This document shows positions 29,795 through 38,202 of a stretch of DNA of 64,000 bases, piece by piece (the first letter of the stretch is position 1; every line of letters begins with the position of its first letter). Location of the stretch: contig SVHG01000001.1 in the NCBI GenBank assembly GCA_015055965.1, positions 149,650 through 213,649 on the forward strand, written 5' to 3'. Source of the DNA: Clostridiales bacterium. Its GTDB lineage: Bacteria > Bacillota > Clostridia > Christensenellales > Borkfalkiaceae. The notes under the pieces are model-generated. The model was not told the DNA's origin. It worked only from the letters and a program-made list of their open reading frames with translations, and made no database searches. The translations under genes were made by a program, and so were the position numbers.

Positions 29795-29945
29795 TTGACA
29801 AGCTCAGAATAACTAATATAGCTTAGAGATTCTATCGTTTTCTTACGAAAACTCCAGAATGACAAGTATTTGTTTTATCACTCAGTATTTAATTTTTTTT
29901 GTCCAAATTTTTCAACCAAATACTTACGCTCCAGAATAACAAATA
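29795..29945. repeat. Degenerate 'CAGAATGACAA' type intergenic repeats
   Basis: Three related fragments, GACAAGCTCAGAATAAC, CTCCAGAATGACAA and CTCCAGAATAAC, surround AGAGATTCT. This resembles the widespread 'AGATTCTTCGCTNCGCTCAGAATGACA' class of non-coding repeats in gut bacteria, in decayed form. Confidence 0.4.
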
Positions 29946-29975
29946 ATATATAAACGTTAAAAAACACAAAAAAAT

Positions 29976-30020
29976 AAAAGCATCAGTTACGCTTAAAAAA
30001 GTGTTTACTGATGCTTTTTT
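29976..30020. terminator. Hairpin terminator after the thioesterase gene
   Basis: AAAAGCATCAGT / ACTGATGCTTTT perfect stem with T-run; downstream of the leftward thioesterase gene. Confidence 0.75.
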
Positions 30021-30036
30021 ATTGTTATTTTTTATT

Positions 30037-30069
30037 AAAAAGTGGGCTATAGCGCGATTATCAGCTATT
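30037..30069 (+). repeat. 36 bp dispersed element, copy 11
   Basis: AAAAAGTGGG arm, core CTATAGCGCGATTATC. The TGA stop of the thioesterase gene (complement of 30061-30063) and its last codons lie inside the element. Confidence 0.8.
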
Positions 30070-30798
30070 AAATAGCATTTTTGCAAAAAATGCAGAGCGT
30101 GAATCGCTGGAGTGTTCACCCTTGATTTCTATTCCGTTTTCTATTTGCTTACGGCTTATTTTTACACTTTCGCCCAAGCGTAATTCGCCGGTGAAGAAAA
30201 TTTCAAAACGGGAAATATTAGCTATTTTTAAATAGTATTCTTCCGGTAAATTATCAAAGGCTAGCTCACCGTATCTAAAGTTGTTAACGTGGTTAAAGCT
30301 ATCTATCCAAGAGGGGCGAACGGCAATTTCTTCAGAAAACTCAAACTCGCCGTTTATTACTGCTTTGCTTTTAGCGGTAAACAGTTCTTCCCCTTCCGGT
30401 AGGTTTATTTGATCGTAAATGCTTCTATCCATACAAATTCTTCTTTTGTTTAAATCTATTAAAGAAGAGTAAGTTGCGCCAACCGCTACGACTTCGTTTT
30501 GTTCATTTCTCATTTCAACTTCTCTGCGGAACATTATTCCCTTTTTATAGGTATGCCAAGTTGTAACGTTAAGAACGCTACCCTCTTTTACCGGTTTATA
30601 AATTTCTACAGAAAGAGATAAAAGAATCCACGTTACGTTAAATTTTTCCATCATTTCAGGAACGGAAATACCCTTTCTTTTTAAATCCTTTTCCGTTGTG
30701 TTTACTATTATTCTTTGATATCCCGTAGGGGTTAAAAAGCCGTCTTTATTAAGAACACAAACCTCAACCTCGTATGGGTAAGTAGACTTTTCACTCAT
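30061..30798 (-). CDS. Acyl-ACP thioesterase (hotdog fold)
   Basis: 245 residues, the usual two-hotdog length. N-terminal hotdog: VNTTEKDLKRKGISVPEMMEK and WILLSLSVEIYKPVK; the C-terminal hotdog has SWIDSFNHVNNFRYGELA, with the Asn-His pair typical of FatA/FatB-like enzymes. It releases fatty acids from acyl carrier protein in the cytoplasm. ATG follows GAGGTGAAAC. It lies 57 bp after the membrane-protein gene and may be co-transcribed with it. Confidence 0.87.
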   Translation of the reverse strand: MSEKSTYPYEVEVCVLNKDGFLTPTGYQRIIVNTTEKDLKRKGISVPEMMEKFNVTWILLSLSVEIYKPVKEGSVLNVTTWHTYKKGIMFRREVEMRNEQNEVVAVGATYSSLIDLNKRRICMDRSIYDQINLPEGEELFTAKSKAVINGEFEFSEEIAVRPSWIDSFNHVNNFRYGELAFDNLPEEYYLKIANISRFEIFFTGELRLGESVKISRKQIENGIEIKGEHSSDSRSAFFAKMLFNS

Positions 30799-30822
30799 GT
30801 TTCACCTCGTTGCATTAATTTG

Positions 30823-30858
30823 AAAAATTAGTCTATAGCTTAATTATTAACTATTTTA
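30823..30858 (+). repeat. 36 bp dispersed element, copy 12
   Basis: AAAAATTAG arm, core CTATAGCTTAATTATTAA, CTATTTTA arm ending on the stop codon (30856-30858) of the leftward membrane-protein gene. More diverged than most copies. Confidence 0.7.
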
Positions 30859-32511
30859 GTCCTTTTCATAAGACCAAGAAGTAATAAGATAAATACCGGT
30901 ATTTTGCGTTTCTTCATAGGTAACGAATATCTTTTCGCCCGCTTTAATAAATAGCGCGCTTTCATCCTTTGCGATACTTAGCTTATAGTATACCTTGTTA
31001 CCGTTTTCTTCCGCTTCATAGAAGAATACGGTGTTACCGTCTATAACCGTTTCTTTTACTGAAAGCACGGTTATTTCCTTCTTTTCCGATAAGTTAACGG
31101 ACTCGTCTAAAAGTCCTTTTTTAATTAGCATTTCTTTATAAGCTTCAACCGCTTCCTCTTGGGTGTTGCCGGTTGCAATAATATTACTGTAATCTTCTAC
31201 GTTTACAAGACAATGCATTTTAACTATACCTGAAGAATCCTTAAGCACCATTATATAGGTTGCCTCGCCGTAAAGGTTAACCAAGGCGGGAAAAGCCGCT
31301 TCGTAACGCATATTTTGAACTTCGCCCTCTGCAGCTTCCATAGCGGCGTGCTCTGATGCGCCTATTACGGGATAATACTTATAATCGCCCGTTCTTGCAT
31401 TGGTTAATATAAAGCCTATATTGCTTTCGTCCCCGGAAACTGAGGTTACGCCTGTAAAATACCAAACGTCGTCGTTTAAGGTTAAGTAGCCGTAATCGTC
31501 TGTGGTTTGCTTACAGCCCTTGTTACCGATAACGCTGTTTAGAAAGCCACCTGAAAGAGTTCCGTGCCAATTGTATTTTTTGGTTGCAACGTCGCCGTCA
31601 TAAACGATATCTACCCATTGGGGTATTTCCCCTATGGCGTAAATTTCGCTTTCGCCCGTGCAGGGGTTAAATATAATTGCTTCGTTTACGTCTTTAGCGC
31701 CAAAAACGCCAACTCTTGGCTTAAAGCAAGGAACTATATAGAAGGGATTGCCGTTATCATCAACCTCAAAGCGGGGCTCTCCTAATATTTTAGTGGGATA
31801 ACTAAAACGTAGCTTTCGGTTTAAATTTTCGCCAAAAAAGGCGCTTTTTGCATACTTTAACGGAGATTTAAACTCTATATATTGCGCGTCGTTACTAACT
31901 GCAGGGTCTACCATAATATAACCGGGCACGCCCTTATTTTTATTACCTATCCACTTAAAGAAGTCTTCGTATTCTAAAACGGCAACCTTTTTAGGTGTGT
32001 TGTTAAAGTTGATTTGGTTATACTGCTCTGAAACGGTGTACTGAGAAACGAATTCTTCTAACGAGCCAAGCTTTTTATCGCCTAGCTTTTGCGCAGAAGC
32101 GGTATCCATAAGCGCAATATTGGTTACGTTAGTGGTTTTAGGCATATCAACCTCAAATACACTTTCTTCAACCGTGATAACGCTTGCATAAGCGCGCGCA
32201 TTAAATAAGGTTGAAGATATTATTAAACCGATTATTAAAATTGCAATAGGCGCTAACGCTATAAAGGAAAGCTTTTTAAACTTAACCCGCCCGTTAAAGG
32301 GTAATGAGTTTTTCTTTATTTTAACCCCCTTACTATTTAGCGTAAGGTTAAAAGAAAAGGGCAACGTATATATAAATATTAGAAAAGCCAAGAAAACCCA
32401 AAAGCCTTCGTTTTGCAAATTGATTGCAGGTAGAGTTATATAATAAGCTAAAAATGCAATTAGAGTAATAGCTAAATAAGCTACAACGTATTTTATGATT
32501 TTTTTATTCAT
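30856..32511 (-). CDS. Membrane protein with large extracytoplasmic domain, unknown
   Basis: 551 residues. Three hydrophobic segments lie near residues 7-28, 36-54 and 82-101, followed by a ~440-residue soluble region with no recognised enzyme motif. It contains stretches such as GYIMVDPAVSNDAQYIEF and DDVWYFTGVTSVSGDESNIGF, typical of beta-rich ligand-binding or structural domains. ATG follows AGGAGAAAATC, and the ribosome binding site begins directly after copy 13 of the 36 bp element. No function assigned. Confidence 0.65.
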   Translation of the reverse strand: MNKKIIKYVVAYLAITLIAFLAYYITLPAINLQNEGFWVFLAFLIFIYTLPFSFNLTLNSKGVKIKKNSLPFNGRVKFKKLSFIALAPIAILIIGLIISSTLFNARAYASVITVEESVFEVDMPKTTNVTNIALMDTASAQKLGDKKLGSLEEFVSQYTVSEQYNQINFNNTPKKVAVLEYEDFFKWIGNKNKGVPGYIMVDPAVSNDAQYIEFKSPLKYAKSAFFGENLNRKLRFSYPTKILGEPRFEVDDNGNPFYIVPCFKPRVGVFGAKDVNEAIIFNPCTGESEIYAIGEIPQWVDIVYDGDVATKKYNWHGTLSGGFLNSVIGNKGCKQTTDDYGYLTLNDDVWYFTGVTSVSGDESNIGFILTNARTGDYKYYPVIGASEHAAMEAAEGEVQNMRYEAAFPALVNLYGEATYIMVLKDSSGIVKMHCLVNVEDYSNIIATGNTQEEAVEAYKEMLIKKGLLDESVNLSEKKEITVLSVKETVIDGNTVFFYEAEENGNKVYYKLSIAKDESALFIKAGEKIFVTYEETQNTGIYLITSWSYEKD

Positions 32512-32522
32512 GATTTTCTCCT

Positions 32523-32557
32523 AAAAAGCGCTCTATAAGCGCGTTAACAGCACTTTT
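32523..32557 (+). repeat. 36 bp dispersed element, copy 13
   Basis: AAAAAGCGCT arm, core CTATAAGCGCGTTAAC, AGCACTTTT arm. It sits 11 bp upstream of the membrane-protein start codon, in its 5' leader, unlike most copies, and merges into the hairpin-repeat block. Confidence 0.78.
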
Positions 32558-33200
32558 GAGCACAGGGAGCGACCTTATTGGTCGCAAAGCTTATAAAATG
32601 ATATTGCTAGTGCAATGATATTCGTGCGTTGCGCGAATGATGTTTTGCTAATGCAAAATGATGTTCGCCCCAAGCGAATTAAGGGATGGCTCGTATTATC
32701 GAAAAGCCGTTGGCTTTGTAATGATATTGCTAGCGCAATGATACTCGTGCGTTGCACGAATGATGTTTTGCTAACGCAAAATGATGTTCGCACCCGTGCG
32801 AATTAAGGGATGGCTCGTATTATAGAAAAGCCGTTGGCTTTGTAATGATATTGCTAGCGCAATGATATTCGTGCGTTGCACGAATGATGTTTTGCTAACG
32901 CAAAATGATGTTCGCCCCAAGCGAATTAAGGGATGGCTCTTATTATAGAAAAGCCGTTGGCTTTGTAATGATATTGCTAGCGCAATGATATTCGTGCGTT
33001 GCACGAATGATGTTTTGCTAACGCAAAATGATGTTCGCCCCAAGCGAATTAAGGGATGGCTCGTATTATAGAAAAGCCGTTGGCTTTGTAATGATATTGC
33101 TAGCGCAATGATATTCGTGCGTTGCACGAATGATGTTTTGCTAACGCAAAATGATGTTCGCCCCAAGCGAATTAAGGGATGGCTCTTATTATAGAATTTA
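32552..33200. repeat. Tandem array of 123-124 bp hairpin-string units, about five copies
   Basis: The sequence AAGGGATGGCTC recurs at 32681, 32805, 32928, 33051 and 33174. Each unit is a string of short hairpins (TTGCTAGCGCAA, TTCGTGCGTTGCACGAA, TTTTGCTAACGCAAAA, TTCGCCCCAAGCGAA, AAAGCCGTTGGCTTT) joined by the linker ATGATATT or ATGATGTT. The units are nearly identical. A head hairpin GCGACC-ttatt-GGTCGC precedes them. Long open frames through the array arise from the 123-bp (41-codon) period and are not genes. Confidence 0.85.
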
Positions 33201-33600
33201 AGGCTTTGCCGCTATAACGAAGTATACTCAAAGGTGATGAGTAAAAAGAATTTGAGAATATACTTTTTACAACGGATTAAGAGTTTAGATGCGAGCAAGA
33301 CGAGGCGTTTTACTTTTGAGCGCAGGGAGCGACCTTGTTGGTCGCAAAGCTTATAAAATGATATCCACTTATCGGTGGGTTAAATCTTGCCTTTGTCCTA
33401 TTGCGAAGTATACTCAAAGGCGATAAGTAAAAAGAATTTGAGAATAAGCGTAGCGGTAAAGCGTTTAGATGCAAGCAAGAGAAAAAAACTGCGGATTTAG
33501 CGAGGGCGCGTACTTGCCGTACGTAACCGACGCTAAAACGTAAAGTTTTTGCACTATCGCGAAGTATATAAGCGCTTTTATTCCAAATTCCTTTTTACGA
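33200..33600. repeat. Flanking non-coding repeat segments (head and tail copies)
   Basis: The head motif GAGCGCAGGGAGCGACC at about 33317 repeats the one at about 32556. A tail segment with CGAAGTATACTCAAAGG and AGTAAAAAGAATTTGAGAAT occurs at about 33218 and again at about 33404. It ends with TTTAGATGC(G/A)AGCAAGA in both copies. No gene is visible in this stretch. Confidence 0.7.
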
Positions 33601-33611
33601 AGAGCCTATTC

Positions 33612-35627
33612 TTAATCGAGTTCGAACATACCTGTATAAAGCTGATAATACTTACCCTTTTTCGCAATTAAATCCTCGTGATTACCGCGTTCGATAATTT
33701 CGCCGTGTTCCATAACCATAATCACGTCTGAATTGCGAATGGTAGAAAGGCGGTGAGCAATAACGAATACCGTTCTGCCTTCCATAAGCTTATCCATACC
33801 GCGTTGAACTAAAAATTCCGTTCTGGTATCTATAGAAGAAGTAGCTTCGTCTAAAATCATAACGGGGGAATCTGCAATAGCAGCGCGCGCTATAGAAAGA
33901 AGCTGTCTTTGACCTTGAGAAAGGTTTGCACCGTCGCCGGTAAGCATAGTATCGTAGCCTTCGGGAAGTCTAGAAATAAAGTCGTGTGCGTTAGCAAGCT
34001 TAGCCGCAGCAACAATCTCTTCATCAGTAGCATCCATTCTGCCGTAGCGAATGTTTTCTGCAATAGTTCCGCTGAATAGGTTAACCTCTTGAAGAACGAC
34101 ACCTAACGAACGGCGAAGATCTGCCTTTTTGATTTTATTAATATTTATACCGTCGTAACGAACCTTGCCGTCTGCAATATCGTAAAAGCGGTTAATAAGA
34201 TTCGTTATAGTGGTTTTACCCGCGCCAGTTGCGCCAACTAACGCTATTTGCTGACCGGGATTTGCGTAAACCGAAATATCGTTTAAAACCTGCTTGCCTT
34301 CAACGTATTCAAAATCCACCTTTTCAAGGGTGATTTCACCGCGTAAGCGAATATATTCAGGCTCACCCTCTTTTGCCTTGGGGTTATGCCAAGCCCAAAT
34401 ACCGGTATGCTCCTCGCAGGGGATAATTTCGCCATTTTCGCCTATTTTAGCGTTAACAAGGGTAATATAGCCTTCGTCTGCTTCAGGCTTTTCATCCATA
34501 AGCTCAAATACGCGTTCTGCGCCTGCAAGAGCCATAACTATACTGTTGATTTGCTGAGAAACCATGGTTATTGGGCGAGAGAAGTTTCTTGAAAGCAGCA
34601 AGAATGAAGAAACTATACCAAGCATTACGTAAGGAGTAGCGGCTTCTCCGCTGGGAACTATAAGCATACCCTTTAACGCAAGCACGCCGCCAACCATAGC
34701 AACTATAACGTACTGCAAATAGTTTAGGTTTGCCATAATAGGCATAAATATATTAGCAAAGGTATGCGCCTTGGTCATATTTTCACAAAGCTCGCCGTTA
34801 AGCTTATCAAAATCCTCCTTTGCTTGCTCTTCGTGGTTAAACACCTTAACAACCTTTTGGCCGTTAGACATTTCTTCTATATAGCCGTTTAGCTTACCAA
34901 CCGATTTTTGTTGAGCAATAAAGTATTTTGCGCTGTTACCGCCAACGAATTTAATAACCACAAGCATAATAATTAGGGTTGCAATTACAACTAAGGTTAA
35001 CTGCCAGCTGGTGGTAACCATCATAATAAAGGAGGTAATAATGGTAACTATACTTGAAACGCTGTTGGGAATGCTTTGAGCGATAAGCTGTTCGATAGCA
35101 TCAGTATCGTTGGTGTAACGGCTCATAATATTACCAAATTCGTTTCTATCAAAGTAAGAAATGGGTAAGCGTTGCATTTTTGAGAACAAGTCTTCCCTAA
35201 CCGTTTTTAAAACGCCCTGTGATACCTTAACCATAATAAAATTGAATAAGAATGAAGATATAATACCTATAACGTATATTATAATCATCTTAATAATTTC
35301 TTTCACTATGGGATCAAAGTTAAGAGAGCTTGCAGGCTGACCTGCCTTAACGGCTTCAACTAAAACACCTATTTGTTTGATTAATTCCTTTAAAAAGTCT
35401 GCAGCGTATAAGCTTGCTACTGCGCTTAAGCCTATACATATTAAAACTACGACTATTCTTAACGCGTAACCTTTAATTAAATAGCCAAGCAATCTTGCAA
35501 AGGTTTTACCCGCGTTCTTTGCGCCACGCTTCATTTTTTTACCACCCGGCATTCCGGGATGACCTTGTTTTCCCTTTTCCATAGGCGCTTGGTTGGGAGG
35601 CATTTTTTTGTTTTTATCTTTATTCAT
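33612..35627 (-). CDS. ABC exporter half-transporter, subunit 2
   Basis: 671 residues from ATG 35627, which follows GGAGG. A Lys/Pro/Gly-rich N-terminal tail (KKMPPNQAPMEKGKQG) precedes a six-helix exporter domain. The ATPase has Walker A VGATGAGKTTITN, signature NLSQGQRQLLSIARA and Walker B VMILDEATSSID. The insertion between TM domain and ATPase (ENGEIIPCEEHTGIWAWHN) is longer than usual. Its start overlaps the stop of subunit 1 by 8 bp, so the two form a heterodimeric, multidrug-type exporter. Confidence 0.92.
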   Translation of the reverse strand: MNKDKNKKMPPNQAPMEKGKQGHPGMPGGKKMKRGAKNAGKTFARLLGYLIKGYALRIVVVLICIGLSAVASLYAADFLKELIKQIGVLVEAVKAGQPASSLNFDPIVKEIIKMIIIYVIGIISSFLFNFIMVKVSQGVLKTVREDLFSKMQRLPISYFDRNEFGNIMSRYTNDTDAIEQLIAQSIPNSVSSIVTIITSFIMMVTTSWQLTLVVIATLIIMLVVIKFVGGNSAKYFIAQQKSVGKLNGYIEEMSNGQKVVKVFNHEEQAKEDFDKLNGELCENMTKAHTFANIFMPIMANLNYLQYVIVAMVGGVLALKGMLIVPSGEAATPYVMLGIVSSFLLLSRNFSRPITMVSQQINSIVMALAGAERVFELMDEKPEADEGYITLVNAKIGENGEIIPCEEHTGIWAWHNPKAKEGEPEYIRLRGEITLEKVDFEYVEGKQVLNDISVYANPGQQIALVGATGAGKTTITNLINRFYDIADGKVRYDGININKIKKADLRRSLGVVLQEVNLFSGTIAENIRYGRMDATDEEIVAAAKLANAHDFISRLPEGYDTMLTGDGANLSQGQRQLLSIARAAIADSPVMILDEATSSIDTRTEFLVQRGMDKLMEGRTVFVIAHRLSTIRNSDVIMVMEHGEIIERGNHEDLIAKKGKYYQLYTGMFELD

Positions 35628-37395
35628 TTTCAGAGCCTCCTTTATTTTGTGAGTAATATACCTCTTGGTAAATTTCGTTGGTAGCAAGTAGCTCGTCGTG
35701 ATTACCAAAGCCTACCACCTTGCCGCCTTCCATTACTATAATCTTATCTGCATCCTGAACGGAAGCTATACGCTGAGCTATAATAATCTTGGTTGTAGTG
35801 GGAATATATTCCTTAAAGCCCTTTCTAATAAGAGCGTCCGTTCTGGTATCTACTGCAGAGGTAGAGTCGTCTAAAATTAAAATCTTTGGCTTTTTAAGCA
35901 GCGCTCTTGCAATACATAAGCGTTGCTTTTGACCGCCTGATACGTTAGCACCGCCTTGGTCTATAAGGGTATCGTATTTATCGGGGAAGCTATTTATAAA
36001 CTCTGCTGCTTGAGCAAGCTCGCAAGCTTCTGCAATTTCTTCGTCCGTTGCGTTTTCATTACCCCAACGAAGGTTTTCTTTAATAGTGCCGGAGAATAGA
36101 ACGTTCTTTTGTAAAACTACTGAAACGGCATCACGAAGCACCTTTAAATCGTATTCCTTAACGTTTACACCGCCAACCTTAACCTCGCCCTCGGTTGCGT
36201 CGTAAAGGCGGGGAATAAGCTGAATTAAGGTGGTTTTGGAAGAACCCGTTCCACCGATTATACCTATCGTTTGCCCAGATTCAATCTTTAAATCAACGTC
36301 CGTTAAGCATAATTTATCCTTCTTTGATTTATAGCTAAAGTTAACGTCTTTAAACTCAATAGAGCCGTCTATAACTTCGTTAACGGCATTTTCGGGGCTT
36401 AAAATATCACTATGCTCATCTAATACCTCGCATATTCTTTTTGCAGGCGCTTCTGCAATAGTTATTTGAACGAAGATCATAGAAAGCATCATAAGACTCA
36501 TAAGAACCTGCGTTACGTAAGTGATTAAGGTAGAAAGCTCACTTGCGGTAAATCCACCAACAACGGTAGCATCCCCAATAACCGCCTTAGTACCAAACCA
36601 ACAAATTAAAACTGTGGATGCGTAAACGGCAAGATTCATTAAGGGGTTGTTAAAGGCAACTATTCTTTCTGCCTTAACGAAATCCTTATGGATTTGACCG
36701 GAAGCCTCTTTAAATTTTCTGGTTTCCTCATCTTCACGCACGTAGGTTTTAACAACACGCATACCGCGAATGTTTTCTTGAACTACTACGTTTAATCTAT
36801 CGTAATTCTTAAATACCTTATCAAACACGGGGAAGGCAAGCTTCATAATAATAAGCAATCCTACTGCTAATAAGGGAATGGTTGCTAAAAATACAAGCGC
36901 TAGCTTTGCGTTAAGCATAAAGCTCATAATTAGCGTGAATATCAAGTTTAGGGGGGCACGTACTGCAATTCTTATAACCATTTGGAATGCCATTTGAACC
37001 CAGTTAACGTCCGTAGTCATTCTTGTTATAAGCGAAGAAGAAGAGAATTTATCTATATTGTTAAAAGAATAATTTTGAACGCTATAGAACATATTCTTTC
37101 TTAAATTCTTTGCAAAGCCCGCAGATGAAATTGCCGCCATTCTGCCGGACATAGCGCCAAAATATAAAGCAACTAAGGCAAACACAACCAGCAATCCACC
37201 GTAGCCCAAAATTTGCTTAATGGGATCGCCCGCGGTAACCGCGTTTGGATCGCCCGCATTTTCTATAACTGCAAGCAGCTTACTCATTACGTAAGGGATA
37301 AGCACGTCAAAAATAACCTCTAAGGTTACGAAAATAGGGGTAAGAATGGTTTGCTTTTTATACTCCCCTATGCTTTTTGAAAGCTTTTTAATCAT
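35620..37395 (-). CDS. ABC exporter half-transporter, subunit 1
   Basis: 591 residues from ATG 37395, with AGGA nine bases before and 2 bp after the MarR stop. Six membrane helices, then an ATPase with Walker A IGGTGSSKTTLIQ, signature NVSGGQKQRLCIARA and Walker B ILILDDSTSAVD. In Walker B the catalytic Glu is replaced by Asp (LDDSTS), the known mark of the degenerate site in heterodimeric exporters such as the LmrCD/TM287 type; subunit 2 keeps LDEATS. Drug or peptide efflux is likely. Confidence 0.92.
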   Translation of the reverse strand: MIKKLSKSIGEYKKQTILTPIFVTLEVIFDVLIPYVMSKLLAVIENAGDPNAVTAGDPIKQILGYGGLLVVFALVALYFGAMSGRMAAISSAGFAKNLRKNMFYSVQNYSFNNIDKFSSSSLITRMTTDVNWVQMAFQMVIRIAVRAPLNLIFTLIMSFMLNAKLALVFLATIPLLAVGLLIIMKLAFPVFDKVFKNYDRLNVVVQENIRGMRVVKTYVREDEETRKFKEASGQIHKDFVKAERIVAFNNPLMNLAVYASTVLICWFGTKAVIGDATVVGGFTASELSTLITYVTQVLMSLMMLSMIFVQITIAEAPAKRICEVLDEHSDILSPENAVNEVIDGSIEFKDVNFSYKSKKDKLCLTDVDLKIESGQTIGIIGGTGSSKTTLIQLIPRLYDATEGEVKVGGVNVKEYDLKVLRDAVSVVLQKNVLFSGTIKENLRWGNENATDEEIAEACELAQAAEFINSFPDKYDTLIDQGGANVSGGQKQRLCIARALLKKPKILILDDSTSAVDTRTDALIRKGFKEYIPTTTKIIIAQRIASVQDADKIIVMEGGKVVGFGNHDELLATNEIYQEVYYSQNKGGSENE

Positions 37396-37397
37396 TG

Positions 37398-37895
37398 TTA
37401 GCATTCCTGTTTTTTGCATTTACAACGCTCACACTCCTTTTTAGCATTATCTAATAAATTTGACTGCACCTTATACAGTAAGGATAGCAGGGTTTCTATT
37501 TCCTCTTGCGTAAGTCCGCTTTTTAACAGTTCTTCGTTACGCTTAAACTCTTCTTCCAACAAGTAAAACAGCTCTTTTGCCTTATCTGTTAACACTATTC
37601 GCTTTAAGCGCGCGTCGTAAGGCACGCTTTCACGCACGATAAGCCCGTTTTTTTCCATAAGCTGTAATATTGCGGTGGCGGTGCTTCTTCGCATAGAAAA
37701 CCGTTTTTCTACGTCCTTTTGAAAAACGTCTTGCCCTTCACGAGATTTTAAATAACCTATTATATAACCGTGCGTTCCCGTAACGTTATCTATAGTTTTT
37801 ATTGTGGAAAGTCCTTCTAACCTTCGCTTAATAAGTATATTAACGTTGCGAAGAGCCATTCCTAAATTATTACTTTTCTCTTCTATACAACCCAT
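37398..37895 (-). CDS. MarR-type repressor with Cys-rich tail
   Basis: 165 residues. Winged helix: QKDVEKRFSMRRSTATAILQLMEKNGLI and the wing RLKRIVLTDKAKEL. It should repress its own operon with the two exporter genes. The last 16 residues hold five cysteines (ECERCKCKKQEC), which is unusual and may sense metal or redox state. ATG follows AGGGGGCT. The promoter is at 37928-37956. Confidence 0.9.
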   Translation of the reverse strand: MGCIEEKSNNLGMALRNVNILIKRRLEGLSTIKTIDNVTGTHGYIIGYLKSREGQDVFQKDVEKRFSMRRSTATAILQLMEKNGLIVRESVPYDARLKRIVLTDKAKELFYLLEEEFKRNEELLKSGLTQEEIETLLSLLYKVQSNLLDNAKKECERCKCKKQEC

Positions 37896-37927
37896 TTTGT
37901 TAGCCCCCTAACATTTTATATGTGAGT

Positions 37928-37956
37928 ATTATATATTTATATTAAAATAAAGTCAA
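37928..37956 (-). promoter_or_regulatory. Promoter of the marR-exporter operon
   Basis: Minus strand TTGACT (37951-37956), 17 bp, TATAAT (37928-37933). The surrounding AT-rich sequence ATATATTTATATTAAAAT could include the MarR operator, but no clean palindrome stands out. Confidence 0.75.
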
Positions 37957-38119
37957 ATATATGAAAGGCATCTTTTAAATAATTTTGCCATTTTTTAAAG
38001 TTTTTTAATACCTTAAAACGGTAATATTACACCATCTAACCAAGTAATGATAAGCCTTTAAAAATTATTTTTCTTTTTTAATAAAAATTATTTAAGCCAC
38101 AATAATAAATTACAAGCTA

Positions 38120-38154
38120 AAAGGGAAGGTTAATTTTTACCTAACCTTCCCCTT
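38120..38154 (-). terminator. Terminator of the glycan-use operon
   Basis: AAGGGAAGGTTA / TAACCTTCCCCTT stem (one bulge) after the GH36 gene on the minus strand. The spacer 37957-38118 shows nothing else. Confidence 0.65.
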
Positions 38155-38170
38155 ATTTTTATTTAAAATA

Positions 38171-38202
38171 TGCAGTTAATCGCGCTATAGCGCGGTTTTT
38201 TA
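38171..38202 (-). repeat. 36 bp dispersed element, copy 14
   Basis: GTTAATCGCGCTATAGCGCG followed by GTTTTTT; the centre CGCGCTATAGCGCG is a perfect palindrome. It ends on the GH36 stop codon (38200-38202). Confidence 0.8.

Noticed and set aside
32575..33166. Long open frames with repeated 41-residue units on the minus strand (for example 32771-33166) and short frames on the plus strand
   Set aside because: They arise from the 123-bp period of the hairpin array; there is no start site, and the units encode restriction-hairpin sequence rather than a protein pattern.
32552..33200. CRISPR array
   Set aside because: Units are 123-124 bp and nearly identical throughout, with no unique spacers and no cas genes nearby.
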